The notes beneath the pieces were generated by a model. The model was not told where the DNA came from. It worked only from the letters and a program-made list of their open reading frames with translations, and ran no database searches. Of a stretch of 64,000 nucleotides of DNA, positions 1-9,405 are shown piece after piece. Origin of the DNA: Bacillus sp. AFS037270 (GTDB taxonomy: Bacteria; Bacillota; Bacilli; Bacillales_B; DSM-18226); contig NZ_NUNF01000041.1 in NCBI RefSeq assembly GCF_002585305.1, positions 1-64,000 of the forward strand, in the 5' to 3' direction. The position numbers and the translations under genes were made by a program. Position 1 is the first letter of the stretch; each line of letters opens with the position of its first letter.

Positions 1-16
1 GGCGCTTGCGCTTTTC

Positions 17-655
17 TTAGTCCCTGCTTGAAAGGATTCCAAGAATACGTAGAATACTAATAAATAAGTTAACAAAATCGAGGTACAGGTTTAATGCCAT
101 CAACGGAACGTCTTCAGGTCTTACTCCGTAGTGCTTCATCCGGCTGATATCAAAAAGAACGTATCCGCTAAATACTAAAACACCGATAAAGGAGTATGCA
201 AGCATTCCTGTTGAGCTTAATGGTAAGAAAATATTATAAATCGAAATGGCCACTAATGCTAAGATAGCTGCAAGTAAAAATCCGCCTAAGAAAGAAAAAT
301 TATGTTTGGACTTTGCGGCGTAAATGGCAATCCCAGTAAAGACAACCGTTGTGCTGGCAAATGCCATGCCGACTACATTTGCTCCAGATGTTGACAGATA
401 ATAAGCTACGATTGGATATAAAGTAATCCCTGAAATAAAAGTAAAAATATACAAAAATGCATAGGAAACAGCTTTTCTCCTTCTAAAGAAAAAGGCGCTA
501 ATCAGCATAACAAATTCTAAAATCATTAACGGCATAAACAGCCCTGGCGGTACGACAAAGGCCCCAGCCATCGTTCCTAAGAAAGCGATCGCTAATGAAA
601 GAGCAAACGTCCTTAAAACGGAAGGCATAAATTCAGTCGATGTTTGTGTATACAA
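17..655 (-). CDS. yetJ: Bax inhibitor-1 / YetJ-type membrane channel protein
   Basis: A 212-residue, very hydrophobic protein with about seven membrane segments, matching the BI-1 (TMBIM) family; B. subtilis YetJ, a pH-sensitive calcium leak channel, has nearly the same length. The conserved C-terminal half is visible: FDISRMKHYG followed by LYLDFVNLFISILRILG. These carry the two aspartates that in YetJ form the pH-sensing pair. The start is TTG, decided by GAGGTG about 6 bases upstream. The family is firm. The calcium leak function is by homology only. Confidence 0.9.
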   Translation of the reverse strand: MYTQTSTEFMPSVLRTFALSLAIAFLGTMAGAFVVPPGLFMPLMILEFVMLISAFFFRRRKAVSYAFLYIFTFISGITLYPIVAYYLSTSGANVVGMAFASTTVVFTGIAIYAAKSKHNFSFLGGFLLAAILALVAISIYNIFLPLSSTGMLAYSFIGVLVFSGYVLFDISRMKHYGVRPEDVPLMALNLYLDFVNLFISILRILGILSSRD

Positions 656-731
656 AGCTCTTCACCTCAAATAGAATTAGATAGAAAGTCCTTAGTCCTG
701 ACTTCCCTTATTAAGATATACGTATAAGTGG

Positions 732-1124
732 TCAAGATGTTTCATTTTTTCTTAAAGATTCTTGGTTTTCTTTTAATAAATCACGAATCTGCGTTAATAG
801 CTCTTCTTGGGTCTCTACTTTCACAACCACCTCTGCAGGTACTTCCTTCCTTTTAAAACGGGTTATTAATTTCACAAATAAGAAAACGGAAAATGAAATG
901 ATAAAGAAATCAACAACCGATTGGATAAATTTCCCGTAAGCTAGGCTATGATAGGAAAGTTCGGCAAAAGAGTTTACCTTCCCAAGTAATAATCCAACCA
1001 ATGGCATGATAATATCTGCGACAAGTGAAGATACGATTTTTCCAAATGCCCCTCCAATTATGACCCCAACTGCTAAATCAATGACATTGCCTTTCATGGC
1101 AAACTGTTTAAATTCATTCCACAT
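732..1124 (-). CDS. mscL: Large-conductance mechanosensitive channel MscL
   Basis: A 130-residue protein of typical MscL length. The N-terminus [20 protein letters not shown] and the first transmembrane helix with [18 protein letters not shown] are the family signature. A second membrane helix ([17 protein letters not shown]) and a charged C-terminal helix ([13 protein letters not shown]) follow. The homopentamer opens under membrane tension and releases solutes during osmotic downshock. AAGGGAGC lies ahead of the ATG. It is a single gene with no obvious operon partner. Confidence 0.97.
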   Translation of the reverse strand: MWNEFKQFAMKGNVIDLAVGVIIGGAFGKIVSSLVADIIMPLVGLLLGKVNSFAELSYHSLAYGKFIQSVVDFFIISFSVFLFVKLITRFKRKEVPAEVVVKVETQEELLTQIRDLLKENQESLRKNETS

Positions 1125-1263
1125 CTAGATAGCTCCCTTACTATTTTTTCTTAATTGTTCATTTTATCCTGACCCATCAAGAAAGGCAACTATATTTGTT
1201 TTTATAGGTCTACATTCTTTAGTCGAATTTTAATTCCATAGAAATCGTTAGATATAAATAAAA

Positions 1264-1302
1264 AATGACAATCAAATTGGTTTACATTTTGATTGTCATT
1301 TT
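1264..1302 (-). terminator. Intrinsic terminator downstream of the M29 aminopeptidase gene
   Basis: Inverted repeat AATGACAATCAAA / TTTGATTGTCATT with an 11-base loop, lying between the stop of the minus-strand aminopeptidase gene and mscL. Confidence 0.7.
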
Positions 1303-1364
1303 CCTTTATATTTTTAAAGTTTGCGATGTTATCGGAACTTGGCAAGATGCTTCCGTTTTTGTTT

Positions 1365-2597
1365 TTAGAATGCCCAGTTCCCAGCTCTGAAGATAGGTTC
1401 TGTTCTTCCATCAGCTGTGATTCCATCGATGTCCATTTCAGCGGAACCAATCATGAAATCCACATGGGTAATACTTTCGTTAAGTCCGTTTTGTGCTAAC
1501 TCCTCAGAAGACATTTGCTTTCCACCTTCAATACAGAAAGCGTAGGCACTGCCGATCGCTAAATGGTTCGAAGCATTTTCATCAAAAAGCGTATTAAAGA
1601 AAAGGACATTGGATTTTGAAATAGGAGAGTCATAAGGAACAAGCGCTACCTCTCCTAGATAATGCGAACCTTCGTCTGTATCAACTAGACGCTTTAAGAT
1701 TTCTTCGCCTTCTTCAGCTTTCACACCGACAATTTTTCCATTTTCAAACGTGATCGAGAAGCGGTCAATGATATTACCGCCGTAGCTTAAAGGTTTCGTG
1801 CTGGCAACGGTACCATTAACACCAGTTTTCAAAGGTACAGTGAAAACTTCTTCAGTAGGCATGTTGGCCATGAACTCAAAACCTTTTTGATTAACACTGC
1901 CTGCACCTACCCAAAGATGCTTCGCAGGTAGTTCAATCGTTAAATCCGTTCCGGGAGCAGTATAATGAAGTTTTTTGTATCTTTTTCCGTTTAAATAGTG
2001 GACCTTTTCATGAAGTGTTTCGTCATGCTTTTTCCAAGCTTCTACCGGATTTTCTGTATCAACTCGAACAGATTTAAAAATAGCCTCCCAAAGCTTAGTT
2101 ACTTGCTTTTCACTAGGCTCATCCGGGAATACTTTTGCAGCCCAGTCTTTAGATGCTGCAGCAATCACTGTCCAGCTGACTTTGTCAGATTGTGCAGCTT
2201 TTCGATAATTAGCAAGCGCCTTTCCGGCTGCTTTTTGGAAGTTAGCGATTCGTTCAGGATTTACACCTTTTAACAAGTCCGGGCTTGAAGAAATAATTGA
2301 CATAAAAGCAGCCCCATTATCTGCTAAATCCTCCATTTCCTTTGCACGCCAAACCGGATACTCTAAAAACGCCTCATCTGGTGCCAAATCATATTTTGTT
2401 CTTGTCACGATATCATCGTTCCAATTCACAATGACATTCAAAGCCCCTGTTTCGTATGCCTTTTTGACAATAAGACGTACAAATTCTGCTGCTTCTAAAG
2501 TGGCGTTGACCACCAGGGTTTGGCCTTTTTGAATATTAACCCCAACCTTGACAGCAAGCTCTGCATATTTTTCAAGATTTTTTTTAAAATCGCTCAT
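1365..2597 (-). CDS. ampS: M29 family aminopeptidase (AmpS type)
   Basis: A 410-residue cytosolic metallo-aminopeptidase of the M29/AmpS/PepS family, matching the usual length of about 410. The N-terminal domain contains the conserved ELAVKVGVNIQKGQTLVVNA. The C-terminal metal-binding segment ITHVDFMIGSAEMDIDG holds the His and Asp ligands, and EGGKQMSSEELAQNGLNES follows the family pattern. It releases N-terminal residues from peptides. AAAGGAG precedes the ATG. A terminator follows the gene and it appears monocistronic. Confidence 0.94.
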   Translation of the reverse strand: MSDFKKNLEKYAELAVKVGVNIQKGQTLVVNATLEAAEFVRLIVKKAYETGALNVIVNWNDDIVTRTKYDLAPDEAFLEYPVWRAKEMEDLADNGAAFMSIISSSPDLLKGVNPERIANFQKAAGKALANYRKAAQSDKVSWTVIAAASKDWAAKVFPDEPSEKQVTKLWEAIFKSVRVDTENPVEAWKKHDETLHEKVHYLNGKRYKKLHYTAPGTDLTIELPAKHLWVGAGSVNQKGFEFMANMPTEEVFTVPLKTGVNGTVASTKPLSYGGNIIDRFSITFENGKIVGVKAEEGEEILKRLVDTDEGSHYLGEVALVPYDSPISKSNVLFFNTLFDENASNHLAIGSAYAFCIEGGKQMSSEELAQNGLNESITHVDFMIGSAEMDIDGITADGRTEPIFRAGNWAF

Positions 2598-2682
2598 GAT
2601 AGTTTCTCCTTTAATCAGAATCTGCCTTTATTGTAGCGTGTTTAAAAGGAAAAATAAACCATAAACCGTAGTGATTGAGCCG

Positions 2683-3954
2683 TTAAACTGTGATTCTGCT
2701 TCTTTGTTTTTCAAACACATAAAACATCAGCCAATATAATCCCGCACTCGCAAGAGCCAGCAGACAAAGTATATAGAAAGTCCAGTCATAACCTACCCAA
2801 ACAGTCATTGGAATGGCAAGGGGGGCAATTGTCCGGCTGATAGTAAATCGCAGGCTGGCCGCCGCGAAATACTGACCTCTCATATGCTCCGGTGCCAGTT
2901 TGGAAACGAAACCTTGCTGCAGTCCGGCTCCCATTAATTCTGCAAACGTAAAAATGGCCATCGCCAAAATTAATCCCCAAATCCAATGTGTCTGGCTAAA
3001 AATAATGATCGATACCGCATAAACAACGGAAGAGAGGGCGAAGACATTCCTTTCGTAATATCTCCCCATCCATCTAGTTACATAGACAGTCAGCAGGGCG
3101 ACGAGAAGGCCATTTTCAGCTAGCACAATTCCAAAAACCTGCTCCCCTTTTATACGAAACGACCAATCCCGAATAGTAAACAAACTCTGATCTTTTACAA
3201 AATCCTTTATATAGACAGGAATTAATAAGTCCAATTGCATAAAAGTCTGACCTGCTAAGACTCCAGCAATAATAAATAGGAGGAAGGTTTTATCTTTCAC
3301 AATTAAAGTATAATCTCTCATTTGATTTCCTAAAAAGTTATACCACTTTCCTTCACTAGATAGAGAAGCCCTTCTTTGCAGTGGTACCGTCTCCCGTGTC
3401 CATTTTGTCAGAATCAAGCCGACTAAAATGCAAACAATCGCGGCAAAAAGCAACAGCTGAAAGCGATATTGAACATAAAAAATGGAACCTAAAATGGGTC
3501 CGATGACTACAGCTATATTAATCGATGTATAAAAGATAGCAAACACATCGCTGCGATCTTTCTCCTTAACCACGTCTGCAACCATTGCCTGGCTCGCAGG
3601 CCAGTAGAAGGAGCCAAACACACCTGCTATCGTAAAAGCTACAAAGCCTAACCACGGAGACTGGAGCCATGGTGAGCTGGCCAAGGCGAAGCATAAATAT
3701 GAAAGACCCTGCCCGATTGATGCTAGTACCATCATCCGTTTCCGGCCAAAGCGATCGGCAAAATAGCCTCCCATCAGGTTAGCCAATACTGAAAAAATCT
3801 GTGAAAACACTAATAATAAACCCGCTTTACTTTTGCCAAACTCTACAGCAAAATAAATCGATAAAAACGGAAAGAACATCCAATAAGTGATATTCACCAA
3901 GGCTTCCGCAACTAATCGAACTTTTAAATTTGCATCCCAGTCCCTTATCCTCAT
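2683..3954 (-). CDS. MFS transporter, probable drug or metabolite exporter
   Basis: About 423 residues with twelve predicted membrane segments and the MFS loop 2-3 motif GGYFADRFGRKRMM. It belongs to the Bacillus MFS efflux group; the substrate is unknown. A GTG 30 bases further upstream would add ten residues. I prefer the ATG here because ACGAGG sits six bases before it, while the upstream GTG has no visible ribosome binding site. The gene is separated from topB by a terminator. Confidence 0.85.
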   Translation of the reverse strand: MRIRDWDANLKVRLVAEALVNITYWMFFPFLSIYFAVEFGKSKAGLLLVFSQIFSVLANLMGGYFADRFGRKRMMVLASIGQGLSYLCFALASSPWLQSPWLGFVAFTIAGVFGSFYWPASQAMVADVVKEKDRSDVFAIFYTSINIAVVIGPILGSIFYVQYRFQLLLFAAIVCILVGLILTKWTRETVPLQRRASLSSEGKWYNFLGNQMRDYTLIVKDKTFLLFIIAGVLAGQTFMQLDLLIPVYIKDFVKDQSLFTIRDWSFRIKGEQVFGIVLAENGLLVALLTVYVTRWMGRYYERNVFALSSVVYAVSIIIFSQTHWIWGLILAMAIFTFAELMGAGLQQGFVSKLAPEHMRGQYFAAASLRFTISRTIAPLAIPMTVWVGYDWTFYILCLLALASAGLYWLMFYVFEKQRSRITV

Positions 3955-4021
3955 AAAAAACCTCGTTTCTCTTTTGCGTGCCACTACATCATACTATCCC
4001 GCCCGAAATGGTTTCAAGAAA

Positions 4022-4046
4022 AAAAAGGCGGGATTCCCGCCTTTTC
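4022..4046 (-). terminator. Terminator of topB
   Basis: Stem AAAAGGCGGGA / TCCCGCCTTTT immediately downstream of the minus-strand topB stop codon, continued by a T-rich stretch on that strand. Confidence 0.85.
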
Positions 4047-4048
4047 AA

Positions 4049-6139
4049 TCAATCATTATTTTGCAGCGCCTGTTTCAGTAAATCGCCAAGACTAGTACCG
4101 AAATCTTCCTTTTGCGAATATTTTTGGACCAGTTTCTTTTCTTCACGTTTATTTACCGCTTTTTTCTTTTCTTCTGCTTTTTCGACGACATTACAGCGCC
4201 GGCATTGGAAGTACACACCAGCTTTACCCTCATGGAGTTCCATTTTCTTATGGCACTGTGGGCAGCGGCGGTTGGACAGCTTGGGATCCTTCCGTTTTCG
4301 GAACGAACATGTCGGGCTGGAACAAACAAGGATTTTTCCATCTTTGGTGTTTCGTTCCTTTAAGAATTCATTACATTCCGGACATCTCGAGCCAGTTAGA
4401 TTATGTGCTCGATAGGATTTATCGCTTGCCTTTATTTCTGAGACTAGCTGTTCTGTCTGTCGGCGGATTTTTTGTAAAAATTCCTTTGGATCGGCTTTCC
4501 CTTTCGAAATTCGTTCCAACTCCTGCTCCCATTTCGCGGTTAATTCCGCAGACTTTAATTCATCATTGACGAGGTCGATTAACTGTTTTCCTTTTTTCGT
4601 CGGTGTAAAGCGGCCATTCTGTCGTTCGACGACCTCTGTTTCAACCAATCTTTCAATAATTTCAGCTCTTGTCGCTGGTGTTCCTAGTCCAAATTTCTCC
4701 ATTTGGGCCAGTACATCGGCCTCAGAGTATCTTAATGGCGGTTCGGTCCACTTCTGATTAAGGGTACTGTTTTTAACGGTATATTCTTTCCCTTGTACCA
4801 TTCTCTGAACGCCAGTTGTGGATGCATCAGTTTCGTCTTTCCCTAAGACTTTCTTAAATCCTAAATCCAGGACATTAGTTTCCTTGGCTGTAAAGGTTTC
4901 GCCCTCAACTTTGAAGACGGCATGAATGGTTTCATATTCATACACTGGTAAAAATAAAGCAAGGAATCGGCGGGCAATCAGGTCATACAGTTTTCGTTCA
5001 TCGTTATCGAGTTCACCTAAATTTAGCCGCTGCTCTGTCGGTATAATGGCATGGTGGTCTGTTACCTTTTCATTATTGAATACTCGTTTCGCAAGCACCT
5101 TCCCATTGTTAGCAAGCAATGGACGAACTTCCTCTTTATAACCGGATAGCATCCCTTGCAAGCGGTCTGTCATCGTTCCGATCATGTCGGTAGTCAGGTA
5201 CCTTGAATCAGTTCTTGGATAGGTTACCAATTTGTATTGCTCATAAAGGCGCTGCAGGACCGTTAATGTCTTTTTCGCAGAAAAGCCAAAGCGCTTATTG
5301 GCATCTCGCTGCAGTTCTGTTAAATCATACGGAAGCGGCTGCTGTTCCGACTTTTTCTTTCGCTCGATTTTCTCTAATTGTGCTTTTTTGCCCTCAACCT
5401 TGGCAACTATAGCTTCAGCTTTAGGCTTATCAAAGATGCGCTTTTCATTGTCTCGCTCCCAGTCCGTTTCGAGTGCTCCAATTTCAGCACGAATAGTCCA
5501 ATATTCTTTTGCAACAAATTTTTGAATCTGCTGCTCACGGTCTAGGACCATCGCCAGTGTTGGCGTTTGGACGCGTCCTGCTGAAAGGGGATCTTTGTAT
5601 TTAGTAGTCAGCGCCCGAGTTACATTTAGACCTATCAGCCAATCGGCTTCTGCCCGGCAAACAGCTGAATGGTAGAGGTCTTCAAATTGTTTTCCAGGCC
5701 GTAATTGTTTAAAGCCTTCTTTAATGGCTTTGTCTGTTTGCGATGAAATCCACAGTCTTTTCAATGGTTTGTTCCAATGGAGTTTTTCTAGAATCCAGCG
5801 GGCGACAAGTTCTCCTTCGCGGCCGGCATCAGTGGCGATGATACATTCGTTAATATCTTTCCGCTTAGCTAGAGCTTCGATTGCCCGGAATTGGTGGTTG
5901 GTCTGCTTCATTACCTTTAGTCCCATTTTTGGCGGAATAATCGGCAAGTCCTCTAGGTTCCATTGTTTATATTTTGTGTCGTAATGCTCTGGCATTTTTA
6001 ATTCGATTAAATGACCAAGTGCCCAAGTAACAATATATTGATTGCCTTCCATATAGCTTTTATGTTTTTGATTGCAGCCAAGGACACGGGCAATTTCACG
6101 TGCGACACTAGGCTTTTCTGCAAGTACAAGTGATTTCAT
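4049..6139 (-). CDS. topB: DNA topoisomerase III (type IA)
   Basis: About 696 residues. The N-terminal Toprim domain begins KSLVLAEKPSVAREIARVLG and has DAGREGELVARWI. The catalytic tyrosine is in TYPRTDSRYL near residue 310. Two C-terminal four-cysteine zinc modules are visible (CPECNEFL...CSSPTC and CPQCHKKM...CRRC). The enzyme cuts and passes single DNA strands and resolves recombination and replication intermediates. The start is the ATG preceded by AAAGGAGA, not the in-frame ATG eight codons upstream. Confidence 0.96.
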   Translation of the reverse strand: MKSLVLAEKPSVAREIARVLGCNQKHKSYMEGNQYIVTWALGHLIELKMPEHYDTKYKQWNLEDLPIIPPKMGLKVMKQTNHQFRAIEALAKRKDINECIIATDAGREGELVARWILEKLHWNKPLKRLWISSQTDKAIKEGFKQLRPGKQFEDLYHSAVCRAEADWLIGLNVTRALTTKYKDPLSAGRVQTPTLAMVLDREQQIQKFVAKEYWTIRAEIGALETDWERDNEKRIFDKPKAEAIVAKVEGKKAQLEKIERKKKSEQQPLPYDLTELQRDANKRFGFSAKKTLTVLQRLYEQYKLVTYPRTDSRYLTTDMIGTMTDRLQGMLSGYKEEVRPLLANNGKVLAKRVFNNEKVTDHHAIIPTEQRLNLGELDNDERKLYDLIARRFLALFLPVYEYETIHAVFKVEGETFTAKETNVLDLGFKKVLGKDETDASTTGVQRMVQGKEYTVKNSTLNQKWTEPPLRYSEADVLAQMEKFGLGTPATRAEIIERLVETEVVERQNGRFTPTKKGKQLIDLVNDELKSAELTAKWEQELERISKGKADPKEFLQKIRRQTEQLVSEIKASDKSYRAHNLTGSRCPECNEFLKERNTKDGKILVCSSPTCSFRKRKDPKLSNRRCPQCHKKMELHEGKAGVYFQCRRCNVVEKAEEKKKAVNKREEKKLVQKYSQKEDFGTSLGDLLKQALQNND

Positions 6140-6271
6140 ATTTTCTCCTTTCAGGTAAAACACAAATTTACCTTTTTATAGTATAGCGGAAAATGGAGGG
6201 ATTTTGTAATTTGGAGAAGTGTATAAGCGCGCTGGAAATATTTTCTATATAATGTTGAATAACTAGTTTAA

Positions 6272-6424
6272 TTTGTAGAATATCTCTTAGAATTTGAAGA
6301 AAAGCCCTATCATTACGGAGAATCGCGATCTGAAATCCCTAAAAAAGCTAAAGATGTCCCTGAATTAGTCGAAATTCCCCGTTACCACTCCATTGACATC
6401 GGGGGCTTCCCGCAAATACAATGA
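6272..6424 (+). pseudogene. Orphan coding remnant, unrecognised
   Basis: A 50-codon open frame with no start codon, opening right after a stop. It encodes a protein-like segment that includes EEKPYHYGESRSEIPKKAKD and ends IDIGGFPQIQ. The composition looks like real protein rather than random translation, but no family is recognised. It fills the gap between topB and the hutH leader and is probably the 3' end of a lost gene. Confidence 0.35.
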
Positions 6425-6459
6425 AATTATCAGAATAGTTAAGAATGGAATGATGAGAT

Positions 6460-6519
6460 ATGCGGCATTCTCTAAAAAATAAATGTGAATCAATAAAAGA
6501 GGCTGGCTTCCTAATCTAA
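6460..6519 (+). CDS. Putative leader peptide of hutH copy 1
   Basis: A 19-codon frame whose product ends in IKEAGFLI. Its stop codon falls in the loop of the hairpin just upstream of hutH. The second hutH copy has a short frame at the same place ending LKEAGLQF. The ribosome binding site here is weak (GATGAG), and the shared end is partly forced by the conserved hairpin sequence, so translation is only a possibility. Confidence 0.3.
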   Translation: MRHSLKNKCESIKEAGFLI

Positions 6520-6543
6520 ACGGTTGAGGAATCCAGCCTCTTT
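6496..6543 (+). promoter_or_regulatory. Attenuator-like hairpin in the hutH copy 1 leader
   Basis: A strong stem, AAAGAGGCTGG paired with CCAGCCTCTTT and extended by TTCCT/AGGAA, followed by the pyrimidine-rich CTTTATTCTTCT and then the hutH ribosome binding site. The same hairpin, spacing and downstream sequence occur before hutH copy 2. A terminator-like structure placed directly before a start codon suggests attenuation, as in the B. subtilis hut operon where HutP acts at a terminator before hutH. No hutP gene and no UAG-repeat HutP site is visible here. Confidence 0.6.
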
Positions 6544-6578
6544 CTTTATTCTTCTAAATTGGTAGAGGAGAGAGACAA

Positions 6579-8096
6579 ATGATTACGTTAACAGGTAACG
6601 ATTTATCCTTAGAGCAAATAAAAGAGGTGTTATACGCTAATAAAAAGGTCACCGCCTCAACGAGAAGTATGGAGGCTGTCCAAAAAAGCAGGGAGGCAGT
6701 TGAAAAGATTGTTTCGGAATCTCGAGTTGTCTACGGAATCACAACAGGGTTTGGAAAATTTAGCGACGTCTTAATTGATAAAGCCTATGTCCAGGACCTT
6801 CAGCTAAATTTAATCCGCTCCCATGCGTGCGGGTTAGGAGAACACTTTCCAGAAGAAGTCTCTAAAGCGATGGTTCTACTTCGAGCCAATGCATTGTTAA
6901 AAGGGTATTCGGGGATTAGACCCGTTATTATTGAAAAATTATTAGCATTAGTAAATTTAAACATTATTCCTGTCATTCCTCAGCAAGGGTCGCTCGGAGC
7001 AAGCGGGGATCTCGCTCCACTTTCTCACCTTGCCCTGGTATTAATTGGCGAAGGGGAGGTATTTTACAAAGGAAAACGGATGGATTCACTTGCAGCCCTT
7101 CAACAGGAAGGGGTTTTACCTGTGACATTAGAAGCTAAAGAAGGTCTCGCCCTCATAAATGGTACACAAGCCATGACGGCAATGGGAGTGGTAGGATACC
7201 TAGAAGCAGAAAAGCTGGGCTTTGAAAGTGAATTAATAGCCGCTATGACGATGGAAGCTTTAAATGGAATCATGGATGCCTTCGCAGAGGAGGTCCAGAT
7301 TGCAAGAGGTTACAAACAACAAATTGAAACAGCCGCAAGAATCCGTCATTACTTAAGCGATAGTCTGTTAACAACAAGACAGGGGGAGTTAAGGGTTCAG
7401 GATGCTTATTCGTTACGATGTATCCCGCAGGTTCACGGTGCCTCCTGGCAGGCTCTGGATTATGTAAAAGAAAAATTAGAAATTGAGATGAACGCGGCAA
7501 CGGATAACCCGCTAATCTTTAATGAAGGGGAAAAAGTAATCTCAGGTGGTAACTTCCATGGGCAGCCGATTGCCTTTGCAATGGACTTTATGAAACTTGC
7601 TGTTGCAGAACTGGCAAATATTTCGGAAAGAAGGATTGAACGATTAGTCAATCCGCAGCTAAACGATTTGCCCCCTTTCTTGAGTCCTGAGCCTGGTTTG
7701 CAATCTGGTGCCATGATTATGCAATATACAGCGGCGTCACTTGTCTCAGAAAACAAAACACTGGCACATCCTGCAAGTGTCGACTCAATTCCATCTTCTG
7801 CTAACCAAGAGGATCATGTCAGTATGGGGACGATTGCCGCTAGGCATGCGTATCAAATTATCCAAAATGTTAGAAGAGTCCTTGCGATTGAATTGATTTG
7901 TGCTATGCAGGCAGTTGAAATTCGAGGGACCAATAAAATGGCAATATATACAAAAGCGTTATATGAAGAAGGGCGTAAACAAGTACCTTCCATTGAAAGA
8001 GATCGGGTATTTTCTTTGGATATCGAAAAGGCGGCTGAATGGTTAAGGATGTTTGAATTTCATCAATTTATAAAAGAAAATGCAAAAAAGGCGTGA
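6579..8096 (+). CDS. hutH: Histidine ammonia-lyase (histidase), copy 1
   Basis: 505 residues, the normal histidase length. It deaminates L-histidine to urocanate and ammonia, the first step of histidine use. The MIO cofactor tripeptide Ala-Ser-Gly is at about 141-143 within [15 protein letters not shown]. The active-site loop with [15 protein letters not shown] and the segment [20 protein letters not shown] are present. GAGGAGAGAG precedes the ATG. The gene stands alone, far from the hutU-I-G genes at 51-55 kb, where a closely similar second copy lies. Its role beside the paralogue is unknown. Confidence 0.96.
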   Translation: MITLTGNDLSLEQIKEVLYANKKVTASTRSMEAVQKSREAVEKIVSESRVVYGITTGFGKFSDVLIDKAYVQDLQLNLIRSHACGLGEHFPEEVSKAMVLLRANALLKGYSGIRPVIIEKLLALVNLNIIPVIPQQGSLGASGDLAPLSHLALVLIGEGEVFYKGKRMDSLAALQQEGVLPVTLEAKEGLALINGTQAMTAMGVVGYLEAEKLGFESELIAAMTMEALNGIMDAFAEEVQIARGYKQQIETAARIRHYLSDSLLTTRQGELRVQDAYSLRCIPQVHGASWQALDYVKEKLEIEMNAATDNPLIFNEGEKVISGGNFHGQPIAFAMDFMKLAVAELANISERRIERLVNPQLNDLPPFLSPEPGLQSGAMIMQYTAASLVSENKTLAHPASVDSIPSSANQEDHVSMGTIAARHAYQIIQNVRRVLAIELICAMQAVEIRGTNKMAIYTKALYEEGRKQVPSIERDRVFSLDIEKAAEWLRMFEFHQFIKENAKKA

Positions 8097-8111
8097 AAAA
8101 TCACGCCTTTT
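8087..8111 (+). terminator. Terminator of hutH copy 1
   Basis: Stem AAAAGGCGTGA / TCACGCCTTTT overlapping the hutH stop codon. It can also serve the convergent small gene at 8110-8313. Confidence 0.85.
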
Positions 8112-8313
8112 ACTTCATATGATTTGGGAGCCAGCGGCCAGTATCTACACGCTGTTCATCCTCATCCTCGATTCTATTCTTAAAAGCTTCCTGGGTTACA
8201 ATTAATTCCTCATCCCCAATAGCTTCCTTTACATGCTTTTCTGTAAGGCTGTCCTTTGGGAAATTACCTGGATGATTCTTCTTTTTGTGTTCAAAATGTT
8301 CTCCACGTGCCAA
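8110..8313 (-). CDS. Small acidic/basic hypothetical protein
   Basis: About 67 residues, charged, with no membrane segment, ending RVDTGRWLPNHMK. I do not recognise the family. The start is a TTG (ARGEHFEHKKK follows) placed eight bases after GAAAGGAG; a longer frame from an upstream ATG has no ribosome binding site. It converges on hutH. Real gene by ribosome binding site and composition; function unknown. Confidence 0.6.
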   Translation of the reverse strand: MARGEHFEHKKKNHPGNFPKDSLTEKHVKEAIGDEELIVTQEAFKNRIEDEDEQRVDTGRWLPNHMK

Positions 8314-8449
8314 TGTTAACACTCCTTTCGTCTTCGCAAGTAGTTTCCCCAAACATTCCTAAAAATAAATTGGAATCATTTTTCCAATTTATCTGTGGTA
8401 CATGAGTTGTTATAATTAGAATAATGAGTGTGATAAGGAGGCAGTGAAC

Positions 8450-8824
8450 ATGGATTTTTTTCAGATACTTTCAGAAGACAGAATAAAAAAAGCATATCAA
8501 GAAGGTGAATTTGATGCATTACCTGGATTTGGAAAACCCATGCAGCTTGAGGATTTATCTGGAATTCCTGAGGAACTGCGCATGGCCTATAAAATAATGA
8601 AAAATGCTGGTTATACAGAAGAAGAAGGACGCTTACGTCAAGAAATGATGGGTATAGAAGACCTGCTCAAAAAATGCGATGAAAATGAAAGGGAAAACCT
8701 TCAAAGAAAATTAAATGAAAAACTGTTAAGATTTAATCAGTTAATGGCAAAACGAGGAGTAAAAACAAATTCATCCTTTTTTAAAAACTATGAGTTAAAG
8801 GTGCAGCGTAAAATAAATAAGTAA
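8450..8824 (+). CDS. DUF1992 (DnaJ-homologue subfamily C member 28-like) protein
   Basis: 124 residues with the DUF1992 signature: short N-terminal helix, EGEFDALPGFGKPMQLEDLS, then PEELRMAYKIMKNAGY and a helical, coiled-coil-like C-terminal half. No enzymatic function is established for the family. The ATG eight bases after AAGGAGG is preferred; the GTG six bases upstream sits on top of the ribosome binding site. Confidence 0.85.
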   Translation: MDFFQILSEDRIKKAYQEGEFDALPGFGKPMQLEDLSGIPEELRMAYKIMKNAGYTEEEGRLRQEMMGIEDLLKKCDENERENLQRKLNEKLLRFNQLMAKRGVKTNSSFFKNYELKVQRKINK

Positions 8825-8871
8825 AAGCTGGTTTGATGAAGTGGGGTCTATTCATCACCAGCTTTTTTTTC
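8823..8871 (+). terminator. Bidirectional terminator between the DUF1992 gene and a convergent small gene
   Basis: Outer stem AAAAGCTGG / CCAGCTTTT extended by TGATGAA / TTCATCA, followed by a T run. It overlaps the 3' end of the convergent small membrane-protein gene. Confidence 0.7.
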
Positions 8872-8967
8872 GTGTTCAACAGGTTTGCACATTCTGTCCA
8901 ATAAAAAGCCAGCAAAAACAATAAAGGCGATAGGGATGGAAAAATTTAAAACATGAATCAACGTCAA
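8848..8967 (-). CDS. Small single-pass membrane protein
   Basis: A 39-residue frame: a short N-terminus, one hydrophobic segment (SIPIAFIVFAGFLL), then a charged tail DRMCKPVEHEKKAGDE. The TTG start follows AGAAGGG at about 11 bases; another start in the GTG/TTG cluster is possible. The membrane-plus-charged-tail layout is typical of conserved Bacillus micropeptides, but the family is not recognised. Confidence 0.5.
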   Translation of the reverse strand: MTLIHVLNFSIPIAFIVFAGFLLDRMCKPVEHEKKAGDE

Positions 8968-9283
8968 TACATAACACACCCTTCTACTAATATTTTAAAT
9001 ATTTAGTTTATTTTAATGTTGTTTATATTATATGCCTATTGTCACAAAATAGACAAATTTAACATTAATGGATAATTAGGATATTTTTGTCAATAAGAAG
9101 GGGGTTTTTGTAGAAATATTGGGAAATTTGATTGAAAAAGTTGTAAGAAAATTAGTAAAAACTGACAAATTATAACACATTACAAGAATTGGAATCGATA
9201 TAATGAACATATCACTAAAAGAATAAGTAAAAAGACCTAGATATAAAACATTGGAAAAATGACGATGTATTACTTAAGTAGGG

Positions 9284-9376
9284 AAATCAGAAAAGGGCAA
9301 ACCTGTTGAAAAGCAGGGACGCAAAGCCGAGGATCTAAGGCGATAATGAATTTGCTATGATGGCCGGGTTACCTGG
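9284..9376 (+). promoter_or_regulatory. Cyclic di-GMP-I (GEMM) riboswitch
   Basis: All core elements of the class I c-di-GMP aptamer are readable in order: GGGCAAACC, stem CCTG...CAGG closed by a GAAA-type loop, GGACGCAAAGCC, a second stem-loop, and the closing GGGTTACC. It sits about 30 bases before the start codon of the SinI-like gene. No strong terminator follows, so translational control by masking GGGGAGTG is likely. A short inverted repeat, AATACA/TGTATT, lies between aptamer and ribosome binding site. Confidence 0.88.
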
Positions 9377-9405
9377 AATACAGTGTATTTTGGGGAGTGA
9401 GTAAA

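Noticed and set aside
1202..1450. Minus-strand frame of 82 codons overlapping the 3' end of the aminopeptidase gene
   Set aside because: It overlaps a conserved gene and the terminator, lacks a ribosome binding site and has no protein-like features.
6496..6543. Plain terminator of a gene upstream of hutH copy 1
   Set aside because: The same hairpin stands before hutH copy 2, where no upstream gene exists on that strand, so a leader role is more likely.
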